Notes: generated from the sequence alone by a model not told the origin. Counted from the first letter of the stretch, positions 28,257 through 38,866 are shown. The stretch is DNA of 64,000 nt from Duncaniella freteri (GCF_004766125.1 NZ_SJSA01000002.1:620001-684000), one strand, 5' to 3'. Numbers and translations: made by a program.

Positions 28257-29264
28257 CTACTCTGATTTGAACGTGATGTCGTCGGTGCGTGGATGCACAA
28301 ATTCGAATTCGAGTGTGCGGGCGAGGCCTTCGTCAAGGGTGTATGGAGCCTTGAAACCTGAGGAGTGTGCCTTTGTGGCGTCGAACTCGGTGGTGGCACA
28401 GAATTTCTTTACGCGGACCGATGACACAGTGAGCTTCCGTCCCGTAATCCTGGCAAGGAGGTCGAAGCAGTAGCCGCCCATCATTCCGAGCCAGTATGGG
28501 AAATGCGTTGCCGGGATGTGCTTGCCGAGGACCTTGCTGACATGGGATACGAGCTGGTTCATGTTGTTGTCAGGCTTGTCGATGTAGTTGAACACGTTGT
28601 AGCCCTCTGTGACATTGTCGATAAGGTATTTCACAAAAGCCACGATGTTGCCGACATAGGCCATCGACTTCTTATTCTCGCCCTTGCCGACCATCAGGAA
28701 CTTACCGGATGAGATCTGCCTGAGCAGGTTGTAGACGTTGCCGCGGTTGCGCTCGCCGAAGATCACTGTAGGGCGCACGATGTCGATGTTCCACTCCGGA
28801 TGTGACTCGTGCCATCTCTGCAACACCTGCTCTGCCTGCCATTTGGATTTGCCGTAATGATTGAACGGATCAGCAGGATAGTTCTCTGCTGGATTGGGCT
28901 TGTCAAGACCATACACAGCCACGGACGAGAAAAATATAATGCGTTTGCAGCCGTTCTTCTCCATGGCTTTCAACGTGACCTCCATGCCTCCTACGTTGGT
29001 GTCGTAGTACAGGGAGACAGGCGAGATGTCATCGCGGTGCTGAGCGGCGAGAAGTATCACGACATCGGCGCCCTGGAGCCCGCGGTCCATCTGCTCCTGA
29101 GAGCGCACGTCGCCTATTGTGGTGATCTCATTGAAGAAGTGGCTCGGAAGGAGGTCGATGTTCCTGCAGTCATATTGCTGCGGGTATTCACTCAGAAGCC
29201 CCAGAAGCCTCGTGCCAACAAATCCGCTGGCCCCTATCATTGCGATTTTCATAGAATCAATCAT
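28257..29264 (-). CDS. NAD-dependent sugar-nucleotide epimerase/reductase
   Basis: 335 residues of extended SDR type with Rossmann GASGFVGTRLL, active-site FFSSVAVYGL and catalytic FNHYGKSKWQAE. It probably modifies a nucleotide sugar for the left capsule. The late, non-terminal position and the short sugar domain recall reductases of N-acetylquinovosamine or fucosamine pathways, but the product is not determinable here. The listed start overlaps the upstream glycosyltransferase as ATGA; Met5 (29252, MKIAMIGASG) is an alternative. Its base composition is GC-richer than the rest of the left operon and resembles the chromosome. Confidence 0.85.
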   Translation of the reverse strand: MIDSMKIAMIGASGFVGTRLLGLLSEYPQQYDCRNIDLLPSHFFNEITTIGDVRSQEQMDRGLQGADVVILLAAQHRDDISPVSLYYDTNVGGMEVTLKAMEKNGCKRIIFFSSVAVYGLDKPNPAENYPADPFNHYGKSKWQAEQVLQRWHESHPEWNIDIVRPTVIFGERNRGNVYNLLRQISSGKFLMVGKGENKKSMAYVGNIVAFVKYLIDNVTEGYNVFNYIDKPDNNMNQLVSHVSKVLGKHIPATHFPYWLGMMGGYCFDLLARITGRKLTVSSVRVKKFCATTEFDATKAHSSGFKAPYTLDEGLARTLEFEFVHPRTDDITFKSE

Positions 29265-30307
29265 CGATTTACAATTTTTTCATATATATTCAAATATCCA
29301 TTTACCATCTTATCAACTGTAAACTGATTCTCATACGTTGACACACAATGCCGGAACATTGCTTCTTTCTTCTGTGTCGGCAAAGTTATAATCTCCTTGA
29401 TTTTTTCTGCCATTATACCAGCTTCATTCTTCAACGCATACCCATTGTCACAATCGAGTAGCTCTGATATACCACCCACATCAGAAGCAACAACAGGTGT
29501 TCCATTCGATAAAGCCTCAATAATCACCATAGGCAAGCCTTCGTAATTGCTTGGAAGCATAAATACGTCGGCATATTTAGCATATGATCCAGCCCCTTGA
29601 ATATTACCTATAAAATAAACATTTTTAGGATAATCAAAATTTGGCAAAGACTGATTCCCTATCCAAATAAATGCATATTCAGGAAGCAATCTTGCAACAT
29701 CAATAAATAGTTTAGTATTTTTTTGAGGAGACAACCTTGCTATACATAACACTTTGCCTTTATATCCTTTAAAATCTTTAAATGGGTCAGCATCTAATTC
29801 TTTTGGTTTAAAAATACCATTATATACAACTGACACATTTTGATTAATTCCTTCGTCAAGAAGATTACGCTCGTCATACCTACTAACTCCAACAATATAT
29901 GCACATTGATACTGCAAAATTTTCTCTAATGGAAGGAACTTTCTATATGCAATTCTGATAGAATCAAAACCATGTACAGTATAAACAATCTTACTTTTGG
30001 GGAAAGCGATACGCCCAAGAATTCCAGCTTTAGAAGAGTGCAAATGAATTATATCCGGATGATATTTACGATATATTTTTTTCAATTGCAACATTGCTTT
30101 TAATTCATTTATCGGAGACAGTCTCCGCATAAGAGATGGAACTCGCTCAGTAGTTACTTTTAAACTAAGCCCATCAAACATTTTCCCATCCCCTTCCCCA
30201 GCAGCAACAATCACCTCATGATTTTCACAAAGCTTGTTGGCTAGATTGATGACTACGGACTGCGCTCCGCCTAATTCGCTAAGGGTTATTACCTGTAAAA
30301 TCCGCAT
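29261..30307 (-). CDS. Glycosyltransferase family 4
   Basis: 348 residues of GT-B fold. It opens MRILQVITLSELGGAQSVV and has IIHLHSSKAGILGRIA, TVHGFDS, a donor-site SPQKNTKLFIDVA and the late EX7E-like SNYEGLPMVIIEALSNGTPVVASDVGG. It adds one sugar to the left-operon repeat unit at the cytoplasmic face; the sugar is unknown. AT-rich composition suggests it was acquired by transfer. Confidence 0.88.
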   Translation of the reverse strand: MRILQVITLSELGGAQSVVINLANKLCENHEVIVAAGEGDGKMFDGLSLKVTTERVPSLMRRLSPINELKAMLQLKKIYRKYHPDIIHLHSSKAGILGRIAFPKSKIVYTVHGFDSIRIAYRKFLPLEKILQYQCAYIVGVSRYDERNLLDEGINQNVSVVYNGIFKPKELDADPFKDFKGYKGKVLCIARLSPQKNTKLFIDVARLLPEYAFIWIGNQSLPNFDYPKNVYFIGNIQGAGSYAKYADVFMLPSNYEGLPMVIIEALSNGTPVVASDVGGISELLDCDNGYALKNEAGIMAEKIKEIITLPTQKKEAMFRHCVSTYENQFTVDKMVNGYLNIYEKIVNR

Positions 30308-30331
30308 ATATTTTTAATTTAATTAAACCAA

Positions 30332-31420
30332 TTATGAAAATATGGTATTAAAAGGCATGAACTCATGTTCATATGACATTAAATATGTATAGAAACGTAT
30401 TATGTAATAGCACCAAAGCACAAAGAACAATAACAATCGATTTGCCATTCGTTTTTGATGGACCAAAATTGTTGAGATCAAAAAAATTTGAACAATATCC
30501 ATATATACTGCAACGCGAGCTAAGGATATGCTTAATGGTAATAATGAGCAATATAGTATGGTCCCAAACACATATACATTTAAAAGTCCGTTTAATAGCC
30601 GGTCATTTTTTCTTACTGACTCCTTGAATTCAAATAGAAATAAAATTAGTAGCACACACCGATTAGCAAAGCCTTTTAGGAGTATAAATGATGTTGAGTA
30701 GCTCATTGAATTGTCATTTGTACCAAGCTCAAGATATGTATTGATTTTCGCTTCTATCACTCCGGAAAACAATACCCCTAATGTCCCTAATATAAATTTG
30801 GACATTGCTAATCCGACTACGACACTCACCAATAAGCCAATGGTTATTGTTTTCTGAGTGTAAACTCTATTGAATAAGGGATAAACTATAATAAAAGCCC
30901 ATGCCGTTCGATGGAACAATGAGGCTATGAATACTGAGAATATAAAACCTTTAAAATCATGCCTATAAGCACACATCAATGATATAAGGAGAATAGCTCC
31001 CGCCACATTCTGTCTAACAAACAACATGCTTGCAAATGTGACGCAAAAAGAAACCCACAAGGCAACCATTGGGTAACGACAAAGCCTCGGATATGCATAA
31101 CAGATACAACCATATATGATCAAGGCAAATATAAACAGGACTCCAGTATAGTCATCAAATATTGATTTCCCTAAATTCTCTACAAATAAAAATCCGTATT
31201 CCATTCCAGAGTCAAAATCTTCCCATGGAACACGAATCCAAAAATACATTTTTAGGTAATGTTCCCAATCAGTACCGGTCTCCCATCGTATAAATGAAAG
31301 GATGAATAAAATGAAAACACTTGTACCAAATAGAAGCTTTGTAATCCCACACTTCCTTGATAAAAGTTCAATTATAGAAAATAATGCAAATAGAATATTT
31401 AGGGCAAAATAAAACAGCAT
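30332..31420 (-). CDS. wzy: Capsule repeat-unit polymerase, EpsG/Wzy type
   Basis: 362 residues with about ten hydrophobic helices. The N-terminal FIRWETGTDWEHYLKMY and FRQNVAGAILL are typical of the EpsG family. Such membrane proteins join lipid-linked repeat units in the periplasm. As in most Wzy proteins the sequence is poorly conserved, so the call rests on topology, the EpsG motif and position among capsule genes with a Wzx in the same operon. Confidence 0.82.
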   Translation of the reverse strand: MLFYFALNILFALFSIIELLSRKCGITKLLFGTSVFILFILSFIRWETGTDWEHYLKMYFWIRVPWEDFDSGMEYGFLFVENLGKSIFDDYTGVLFIFALIIYGCICYAYPRLCRYPMVALWVSFCVTFASMLFVRQNVAGAILLISLMCAYRHDFKGFIFSVFIASLFHRTAWAFIIVYPLFNRVYTQKTITIGLLVSVVVGLAMSKFILGTLGVLFSGVIEAKINTYLELGTNDNSMSYSTSFILLKGFANRCVLLILFLFEFKESVRKNDRLLNGLLNVYVFGTILYCSLLPLSISLARVAVYMDIVQIFLISTILVHQKRMANRLLLFFVLWCYYIIRFYTYLMSYEHEFMPFNTIFS

Positions 31421-31442
31421 TTATTATTGGGAATACATCCGT

Positions 31443-32552
31443 TTATAAAAATTCTATAAGTTTACTTGCAGAAGCCGACCATGTAAGTTCTGTTTTAAAG
31501 TATTCATACGCTCGTCTATTCCTTTCACGAATAGTATTGGGGTGCTTATAACAATTGGTTATGGCATTTGCCAGTTCTATAATATTACCTGGATCGACAA
31601 TCAATCCGCCTCCAGCTTCAACTTGCTCTTTTAAGCCACCCACATTACTTGCTATAACAGATCTCCCGGCACTGAATGACGCTGCAGCAACACCTGATTG
31701 AGATGCTTCCACATATGGCAAAATGGTCATATCTGACTCCGCAAAAAGCCTTACAATCTTATCTTCCGATATCCAATCATTGATAAATGTAACATTGGCG
31801 TTTTGTCTTATCAGATCTTTTTCACTACTTGTTATATCTCCATTCCCTGCAATCACAAGCCTAAGAGACGGCAATGTCTCTTTCACATGTTCCATAGCTT
31901 TGAGCAGGATTCCCAAACCTTTGTATGGGGTGATCCTTCCAAAAAACAATATTGTATTTTTAATCGTTGAGAAGTTCGGCAAATCTCCGTTTTTATTAAA
32001 ACAGAATCCGGCATGTGGTATAAAACACACTCGTTCCTGAGAGACATTATACATTTGAGCCACCTTATTTCTAAAGCTCTTTGTCAGAACAATGAATTTT
32101 GTACTTTTCTTCTTTATTTGCTCAAATATATTGTATTGTATCGGATTCTGCTCGCCAGGATGTGGATACAAATCATGAACTGTTGTCACAATATCTATTC
32201 CCTTGAAATGCTTGATAATCTTTCGCGCATTCAAACTCAACATTGGAATATATATCACATCAAGTCCCCATGACTTCAGATCATATACGCATCGCATATA
32301 TTCTCTATTTGGTAAAAAGCTTTTCAGAAATCCAAATTTGGATGAATATGTCGGTAAAAATACAATTCTCATCCCATTATTCTGAAAAAGATTTTCCCAA
32401 CGATCTCGATTCTCTATATCTTTTGCTATTACAGCAAATATCTCTAATCCTTTTTCAATCAAGGCTTGTGCCATTTCATAAGAATATGTGGCTCCACCTC
32501 CTTTTCGACCAAGATAAACAAGCCCGATTTTTCTATTTTTTGAGATTCCCAT
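31443..32552 (-). CDS. Glycosyltransferase family 4
   Basis: 369 residues. N-terminal domain with GRKGGGATYSYEMAQAL, mid-part TVHDLYPHPGEQN, donor domain with LFFGRITPYKGLGILLKAM, and VEASQSGVAAASFSAGRSVIASNVGG in place of the usual EX7E signature. It acts in the left capsule pathway with an unknown sugar. The low GC content is shared with its neighbours. Confidence 0.85.
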   Translation of the reverse strand: MGISKNRKIGLVYLGRKGGGATYSYEMAQALIEKGLEIFAVIAKDIENRDRWENLFQNNGMRIVFLPTYSSKFGFLKSFLPNREYMRCVYDLKSWGLDVIYIPMLSLNARKIIKHFKGIDIVTTVHDLYPHPGEQNPIQYNIFEQIKKKSTKFIVLTKSFRNKVAQMYNVSQERVCFIPHAGFCFNKNGDLPNFSTIKNTILFFGRITPYKGLGILLKAMEHVKETLPSLRLVIAGNGDITSSEKDLIRQNANVTFINDWISEDKIVRLFAESDMTILPYVEASQSGVAAASFSAGRSVIASNVGGLKEQVEAGGGLIVDPGNIIELANAITNCYKHPNTIRERNRRAYEYFKTELTWSASASKLIEFL

Positions 32553-32563
32553 ATTTTATATTA

Positions 32564-33661
32564 TCAAGCCATTGATGATAAGAAATAAGACATCTTGTCA
32601 CTGAGGGCATTGGTTTCATACTTTCTAAGGAATATGTTGCGAGCGTACCTGGCGCATTGGATTAACACTTCTGATGTTCGCATCCTATTTATCGCATCAA
32701 TAAACTCCTTAGCAGTATTGCATTGAGCACCTATCTGATTATAATCCACATCATATCCTTCAAAAGCTTCTTTCGAACCAATTATAGGACATCCATACAT
32801 CATTGCCTCAGCAGTCTTTGTCTTCATACCTCCTCCATGAAAAATCGGACTGATCACAATGTGGCATTGCTCATATACTTCTTCAAGATCCTCTACATAA
32901 CCGGAAACCTTTACACGAGCATTCCGAGCATCGTCATAAGACTGCGTGAAATGTTTATCCATGTTTTTACCAATAATTAGCAGCTCTACATTAGAGAGTT
33001 TTGAGAACACATTTTGAAGAAGCCACTCTAATCCATCTATGTTTGCAAAGAATGCCGACCCAACAAAAATCAATTTCAACATGATATTAGGATTATTGAA
33101 TCTGTCAGGACTAATTGACTTCAGATAAACATCCGACATCCCCAATGGTAATATTAGATCGGCAGTCCTATTATAATATCTTTTTAAAAGCATGTTGTCA
33201 CGCTGATTCATCGTTATAAGAGAATTACTGTTTTCTACAGCGTGTCGCTCATTTGATCTGACAACCAAATTTATGAACCTGTTTTTTAAAGACGGTGCGA
33301 TCTTGAGCTCCTCTTCCCCATATTGAATCTCTACATTATGAAAAAATGTCACAATTTTGATTTGATGGAATCTATTAGCTATTTTCTTAGCAAGCTTCCC
33401 TGATTTTGAGCTCCATAAAAACACAACGTCTACCGGCTCTTCGTCTAGTATTGAAAAGATTTCTTTAACCCGCTTATACCGTATACCTCCACAATAGCCC
33501 TCAAGTAGTCCTATAAATGTTTGTACTTTTGTTGTCAATGGTACTTCAAAAGTCTTTACTTCTGCCATTGACTGTTCAAGAAGCTCTCTATTCCTAATAT
33601 TTACTCGCTCAAGCCCAGCCTGTTGTTCCTGTGGTTTAGGATATATATATAAGACCTTCAT
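32564..33661 (-). CDS. Glycosyltransferase, GT-B fold (family 4-like)
   Basis: 365 residues opening MKVLYIYPKPQEQQAGLERVN. TFFHNVEIQYG lies in the middle and the C-terminal domain carries LIFVGSAFFANIDGLEWL and FHGGGMKTKTAEAMMYGCPI, the pattern of family 4 enzymes of the type that read HNVE. It is part of the left operon, 12 nt from each neighbour. Donor and acceptor are not identifiable. Confidence 0.8.
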   Translation of the reverse strand: MKVLYIYPKPQEQQAGLERVNIRNRELLEQSMAEVKTFEVPLTTKVQTFIGLLEGYCGGIRYKRVKEIFSILDEEPVDVVFLWSSKSGKLAKKIANRFHQIKIVTFFHNVEIQYGEEELKIAPSLKNRFINLVVRSNERHAVENSNSLITMNQRDNMLLKRYYNRTADLILPLGMSDVYLKSISPDRFNNPNIMLKLIFVGSAFFANIDGLEWLLQNVFSKLSNVELLIIGKNMDKHFTQSYDDARNARVKVSGYVEDLEEVYEQCHIVISPIFHGGGMKTKTAEAMMYGCPIIGSKEAFEGYDVDYNQIGAQCNTAKEFIDAINRMRTSEVLIQCARYARNIFLRKYETNALSDKMSYFLSSMA

Positions 33662-33672
33662 AAATATTTGAC

Positions 33673-34962
33673 TTAATGTTTTCGCAGATTTTCAAACTTG
33701 GATTTATAACCTAAAATATGGAGCTGATCTTCAGGCCGAGAATATCCTCGTAGGAATCTCAAAAACAAAAAGTATTGTGATGTACCGATAAGCCTATGAA
33801 GCATCCGAAATCCAGCATTAATTATCCTAACTTTATGCCCGACCTTAGGCACATCTGTTTTTTGAATTCTAACATTACTATCCCTCCTGACATTCAATAG
33901 CCTATTATTCTTTAACAATGTGTAGAATTGTGACTTTATGTCAAAAGGAGAGATCGATGATTGGATGTTTTCAGAATAAGCACGGTACAAACGTCTGTGA
34001 TATTGTTCTATAGGGATATTATTGTCAAATCTATTATAGGAATATTCGCTTTTAATAGTGACATCAAATAACTCTTGATTCGACCGAATGGCATCGGCAT
34101 AGACATTAAGAATCAGATTTATATCTTTATATTCACGAATGTCAGCTATGTTCTTCTGAAATATTATACCATCCTTCAATTTCGAATAATCATAACCTGA
34201 AAAATGCGTAAAAATTAATGGGAAAACCTCATTAGAACCATTATTTTCTCTGAGTGTCACAAAAGCAGCATCACCGTTCATCATAATTCTGCGCTCAAAA
34301 AAGTTCCATGGCGCGAGGTTACATCCTAAATTATTTGAGATTAAAAGTTCTGTCGAATCAAAAGAGGAAGGTATAAAATTCATCCATTTTTGATCAGTAT
34401 ATTCTCCTTTTTCAAAATCGACAAAGCATTGATCTCTCAGGCGTTCGCTCCACCATCTCAACATCTTGCGCACCTTTGGATTATCTTGCACCCCCATAAA
34501 CCCTAAATTGAATATTCCACATGACAACCATATGTTTTCAGGTGAATCAGTCTCCCCCAAACGAGGAATTGTAGTAATATGTGGTGTCAGTATGATTTGA
34601 TACCTGTCAAGACTCTCAAATATCGGTGCTATCGAACTGAAAAAATATATATCCGGATCAAGATAAATAACCTTCTCATATCCTTGGGAAAGAATATATA
34701 GTATAGAATCAGGCTTTATTGCCGTGCAGAATTCCGTCAAGTCATACTTGAATGCCATCTCATACCATTTCTTATTATCAATGCCTAATTCATCTTTGGC
34801 AAAAATGATATTTTCAGGCATATCTGATAGTTCTGATGATGGCTCATCAGCCACCACAATGAAAAAGTCCAAATCTGTGTAATATCTCTTTATAGACTTT
34901 TCAAGTATCATTGCCAAGCCGATATAATTCTTGGCGACAATTGTGAATGCACAGTTTGTCAT
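33673..34962 (-). CDS. Glycosyltransferase, GT-A fold with DPD motif (GT8-like)
   Basis: 429 residues. The N-terminal half opens MTNCAFTIVAKNYIGLAMIL and carries the metal-binding DxD as KVIYLDPDIYFFSS (residues 102-104). HFSGYD near 265 resembles the second metal-side histidine. The C-terminal third (about 300-429) is unassigned and basic. It differs from the GT-B enzymes around it, so the left repeat unit probably uses at least two transferase folds. The start overlaps the upstream gene by 4 nt. Confidence 0.78.
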   Translation of the reverse strand: MTNCAFTIVAKNYIGLAMILEKSIKRYYTDLDFFIVVADEPSSELSDMPENIIFAKDELGIDNKKWYEMAFKYDLTEFCTAIKPDSILYILSQGYEKVIYLDPDIYFFSSIAPIFESLDRYQIILTPHITTIPRLGETDSPENIWLSCGIFNLGFMGVQDNPKVRKMLRWWSERLRDQCFVDFEKGEYTDQKWMNFIPSSFDSTELLISNNLGCNLAPWNFFERRIMMNGDAAFVTLRENNGSNEVFPLIFTHFSGYDYSKLKDGIIFQKNIADIREYKDINLILNVYADAIRSNQELFDVTIKSEYSYNRFDNNIPIEQYHRRLYRAYSENIQSSISPFDIKSQFYTLLKNNRLLNVRRDSNVRIQKTDVPKVGHKVRIINAGFRMLHRLIGTSQYFLFLRFLRGYSRPEDQLHILGYKSKFENLRKH

Positions 34963-36113
34963 TTTTCCCGATTTTTTATGATCTTTTTTATTTTATCAGA
35001 TATAGTCACCACGAGTGAAGGCCAATTAAACACTTCATCCGACAGTTTAAATGCTTTAGGTATAGTGTTTTTTAGTCTACTGTCATCATCAATAAGTTTC
35101 TGAAGCTCATTCGACAATTGGGTTGAAGAATCAAATGCAATGAATTTACCTAATTCTTCATTATCAGTAATTTCTTTTGCTCCTGTAACCGGTGTTGTCA
35201 ATATATAATTACCAAAGGCGAGAGCTTCGCTATATACCTGTGCCATACATTCAAATGTGGATGTTAGGCAGAATATCTTAGCCCGGTTATACCATTCCCA
35301 AAGTTCTTTCTTATCATAAATAGGACCAGTGAACAAAACTTTTTCGGCAAGCCTTGGATTGTCCTTAAAATATTTATTGACATACGGCTCAAAATCATGT
35401 TCCACAGGTCCTATCAATACCACTTTATAATCCCGTAAATTACACTTTGCAACAGCATCCAACAACATTTGAGTGTTTTTCTGTTTACTCCCCAACCTTC
35501 CTACCGTGATAATCAGGTTCTCTTTTTTGTCATAACCTTTTCTAATCACATGCAAGTCTTGTCGCAACTCGGAGTCATGCCCATTTGGCATCCATTCCAC
35601 TACATTCTTTAAGTAATCGCCACAACACCCTGCTTTTATTTCATCATAATTATTCTTTGTCTCAACAGAAAGTATGTCAATGGACTTATATAACATGCCT
35701 TTTATCCAACCTTTTAAACCATTACCCAAGACAGGGACAGAATTCATATCAGCTTTTATATATACTATCCCTGTAGGATTAATTTTTTTATAGACCCAAG
35801 AGAAAACCAAGTTCCTTCGATTCATCCAAAAAAGCTGCAAGACATCTATTTTCTTAGCATTTTTTATGAGATACCAAAACATCTCTTTCTCACTCCAAAT
35901 AGTAGCTTCATATTTGCTTTTGGATTTTATTGGGATCATATTGACACCTCTATATACCCCTGAAAATTGCTTATTATGCTCTGCTTTTGGAAATACATAG
36001 TCAACATTCGCGTCAAGCATTCCTCCAAGATATTTTGACACCAAAAACATATCTTTCCCGACAATTCCTGAGTCAAGATAGTGAAAAAGCATCGTTATGT
36101 TGAGTGTTTTCAT
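34959..36113 (-). CDS. Glycosyltransferase family 4
   Basis: 384 residues with MLFHYLDSGIVGKDMFLVSK at the start, donor-domain ENLIITVGRLGSKQKNTQML and STFECMAQVYSEALAFGNYILTTPVTGA. The usual EX7E glutamates are present in this last segment (FEC...SEA). It overlaps both neighbours by 4 nt, so translation is coupled. AT-rich. Confidence 0.84.
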   Translation of the reverse strand: MKTLNITMLFHYLDSGIVGKDMFLVSKYLGGMLDANVDYVFPKAEHNKQFSGVYRGVNMIPIKSKSKYEATIWSEKEMFWYLIKNAKKIDVLQLFWMNRRNLVFSWVYKKINPTGIVYIKADMNSVPVLGNGLKGWIKGMLYKSIDILSVETKNNYDEIKAGCCGDYLKNVVEWMPNGHDSELRQDLHVIRKGYDKKENLIITVGRLGSKQKNTQMLLDAVAKCNLRDYKVVLIGPVEHDFEPYVNKYFKDNPRLAEKVLFTGPIYDKKELWEWYNRAKIFCLTSTFECMAQVYSEALAFGNYILTTPVTGAKEITDNEELGKFIAFDSSTQLSNELQKLIDDDSRLKNTIPKAFKLSDEVFNWPSLVVTISDKIKKIIKNREK

Positions 36114-36745
36114 TTTGATAATGATACTATTTTTATAGGATTCCCTACTGCTAACGAATATGGGGGTATATCCTTATTGACCACAGCATTTGCTCCGATT
36201 ACAGCTCCATCTGAAATTGTTATTCCAGGCAAGATTGTGACCTTATCACCAATCCATACATTATTACCTATTACAACAGGACCTTTTGAATAGAGTTTGC
36301 GTTGTGTTGGTTGGATATGCAATGTGCCAACACCTGTATCTCCATGACTGTTGTCTGTAATGGTTACCCATCGTCCGGTCAATGTTCCACGTCCTATTTT
36401 AATGGAATTTATGGCTGTTATGTGAACATATTCTCCTATTTGGACATCATTCCCAATTTCTATATTCGGAGAAAATGTGTCTCCAGCATAATTATCCCAT
36501 GCAGTCAATACTGAGTGGTGATCTATCTTGACATTTTTACCTATACTTATATATCTTTCTCCGACCAAGGTACATGGACGACATATTTGTGAAGAGGCAC
36601 CAAAATTAACGAACGATTTGCTAATCCATGCATTATAAAATTGATCAACTACTCGCTTCTGTACAACAGCTAATCTATATGGATATATGTAATGACATAT
36701 CCTGGCAAGCCATTTTACTATAGTGTATAATACATCATGAATCAT
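36110..36745 (-). CDS. Left-handed beta-helix acyltransferase (capsule O-acetyltransferase)
   Basis: About 211 residues from Met at 36745 (MIHDVLYTIV); the ATG at 36760 would overlap the upstream gene by 26 nt. Hexapeptide repeats span about 45-205: IGKNVKIDHH, IEIGNDVQIGEYVHI, IGRGTLTGRWVTITDNSH, and the end IGNNVWIGDKVTILPGITISDGAVIGANAVV. The DNSHG histidine is the likely catalytic base. It would acetylate a sugar of the left capsule. Confidence 0.85.
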   Translation of the reverse strand: MIHDVLYTIVKWLARICHYIYPYRLAVVQKRVVDQFYNAWISKSFVNFGASSQICRPCTLVGERYISIGKNVKIDHHSVLTAWDNYAGDTFSPNIEIGNDVQIGEYVHITAINSIKIGRGTLTGRWVTITDNSHGDTGVGTLHIQPTQRKLYSKGPVVIGNNVWIGDKVTILPGITISDGAVIGANAVVNKDIPPYSLAVGNPIKIVSLSK

Positions 36746-37427
36746 TGCCCTTACTCCCATATTTATTCATAAACTCATCAACACGTGAAAATTCTGTGTA
36801 ATGCTGTTCAATCCAGTTCCAGTCATTGTCCCACCATCTGATTCTCATTAAATGATCACGTCTGTCCTTTGGGAAACGATATCTAATTACTCTTGCAGGG
36901 ACACCCACAACTACAGAATATGGCTCAACATTTTTTGTCACTACTGCTCCTCCTCCAATAATTGCTCCATCCCCTATTTTTACATTATCCATTATTAGCA
37001 CATTGGATCCTATCCACACATCATTACCAATCTCAACAGTATATTTATTATACCGGTCTACATATTGTAGTGACTTGAACAGTTCCGGCTTTCCTTTATG
37101 AAATGAGTAGCCGCAGACTTTTGAAACATCTGAATAAAACGCAGGATGTGTTGATATATTTTCAGACACGGGATGCCGACCCAAACCGATCCTCACATTA
37201 TCTCCAATACTGCAATAACGACCAATTTTAGCCCAACAAATATGCGAATCAAACGAGATATAGGACCCTCTTCCTAATACCACAGACATTAAGAAAACAT
37301 TATCTGCAATCATATTAAATCCCTCAAATGTACAACCGGATATAAAGGCACGCCCATTAAATTTCACTTTATACCGATATCGAAGATATATCTTTTTTAG
37401 ATAATTCTTGAACGGAAATCTCATCAA
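36735..37427 (-). CDS. CatB-type (xenobiotic-like) acetyltransferase
   Basis: 230 residues of hexapeptide beta-helix. GRYCSIGDNVRIGLGRHP contains the probable catalytic histidine, then VEIGNDVWIGSNVLIMDNVKIGDGAIIGGG, and the XAT-type tail IRWWDNDWNWIEQHY. It would acetylate a capsule sugar. The stop overlaps the next gene by about 11 nt and the start overlaps the wzx stop as ATGA. Confidence 0.85.
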   Translation of the reverse strand: MMRFPFKNYLKKIYLRYRYKVKFNGRAFISGCTFEGFNMIADNVFLMSVVLGRGSYISFDSHICWAKIGRYCSIGDNVRIGLGRHPVSENISTHPAFYSDVSKVCGYSFHKGKPELFKSLQYVDRYNKYTVEIGNDVWIGSNVLIMDNVKIGDGAIIGGGAVVTKNVEPYSVVVGVPARVIRYRFPKDRRDHLMRIRWWDNDWNWIEQHYTEFSRVDEFMNKYGSKGNDS

Positions 37428-38866
37428 ATATTCATTTTAATAAATCGGTTGACAGGTAGCAACCTGAGAGTCGAGTTTTTCATAAGAATCTGTAACAATA
37501 TATATACACAAAACCCGATTGCCACATAGGATATGATCAGCAACCAGCCACTAAATAACTTTGACAGCCCCAATATTAAAGGATAGAATACGCCACATGA
37601 TATTATGGTTTTACATATGTCCTTTTTCGGAATAATCAACCTGACTGGCGTACGATATTTTACATATAAAAAAGAAATAATAAAAATTATAATCTCGGCT
37701 GTCAATGAAGAAATAGATGCCCCTATTGCACCAAGATGACGGATCATAAAAATATTTAATATAACGTTGCAAACGGAACCTGTAAGAATTCCTTTTAAAA
37801 AAAGCTTATCACAACCTAAGCCAATTAATATTTGCCCCCCTGTAATGTTATTGAATCCAATCACACATATCACTCCACTCATTATGATTAAAGGGATTAT
37901 AGAACCCTCAAAATTAGGACCAAAAAACAATGGCACAAACTGTGATGCCACACAAATTACCCCAATCATCATTGGAATCGACAGGAAAGATACTATAGAA
38001 AATGATTTTTGTAGCAAAATATCAATCTCTTTATAATTGCTGTTACTGGCATAATATGAGATACGAGGTATTGCAACTGCCGAAAGGCTTGTGACTATTG
38101 CTAAAAGAGACTTTGATAGATTATTTGCATTATTGTAATATCCCACTTCACTATAATCTGTCATAAATCCTAACATTATCGTGTCAAGCATGGAATAAAC
38201 CGATACAGCTAATGACGACGCAAAAAGTATACATAGAGAATTGATGTGCCTTTTCAGTTTTTGTATCCTGAACTTTGGCTTTATGCCTTCACGACACAGC
38301 ATTATATAATTCCAAATATCTCCACCTATGGTCCCTGACACTCCTATTATCACATATATGAGTAGATCTTGCTTTGTCCTAACAAACACAAACATACATA
38401 TAATAGAGATAAATCGTATAACGAGCACACGAATTGTTATATATTTGAACCGTTCCAATCCAGAAAAATACCAATCAACCCTTAATGGTGCCACATATAG
38501 AATAAATCCTGAAACTAAAAATATTATATTGTTTTGCGTAAGTTGTGGAATACAGAAAATTGTAAACACATACACAATGCTGATCATAACAGTTGTTACG
38601 ATCGAGATTGAATACATATCAGACACAAATTCAGAAAGATCCTCCTTTGACTCTCGGATTTTTGACACCTCTCTTACTCCATATACTGGTATCCCAAGAA
38701 GAGCAAATAATGCAAAATATCCAGAATATGTATTTGCAAAATTATACAATCCAACACCTGTCGGTTCAAGTATTCTGGATATATATGGTGCTGTGATCAA
38801 TGGGAATACAACCCTTGACACATTTAACAATATATTATACAGAAAATTACGTCTGATTGATACCAT
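37424..38866 (-). CDS. wzx: Capsule repeat-unit flippase Wzx (left operon)
   Basis: 480 residues with 12-14 membrane helices. The N-terminus RRNFLYNILLNVSRVVFPLI and PYISRILEPTGVGLYNFA are classic for the polysaccharide transporter (MATE-like) family. It moves lipid-linked repeat units across the inner membrane. It is the first gene after the left upxY, 77 nt away, with no further canonical promoter seen in that gap. Confidence 0.9.
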   Translation of the reverse strand: MVSIRRNFLYNILLNVSRVVFPLITAPYISRILEPTGVGLYNFANTYSGYFALFALLGIPVYGVREVSKIRESKEDLSEFVSDMYSISIVTTVMISIVYVFTIFCIPQLTQNNIIFLVSGFILYVAPLRVDWYFSGLERFKYITIRVLVIRFISIICMFVFVRTKQDLLIYVIIGVSGTIGGDIWNYIMLCREGIKPKFRIQKLKRHINSLCILFASSLAVSVYSMLDTIMLGFMTDYSEVGYYNNANNLSKSLLAIVTSLSAVAIPRISYYASNSNYKEIDILLQKSFSIVSFLSIPMMIGVICVASQFVPLFFGPNFEGSIIPLIIMSGVICVIGFNNITGGQILIGLGCDKLFLKGILTGSVCNVILNIFMIRHLGAIGASISSLTAEIIIFIISFLYVKYRTPVRLIIPKKDICKTIISCGVFYPLILGLSKLFSGWLLIISYVAIGFCVYILLQILMKNSTLRLLPVNRFIKMNI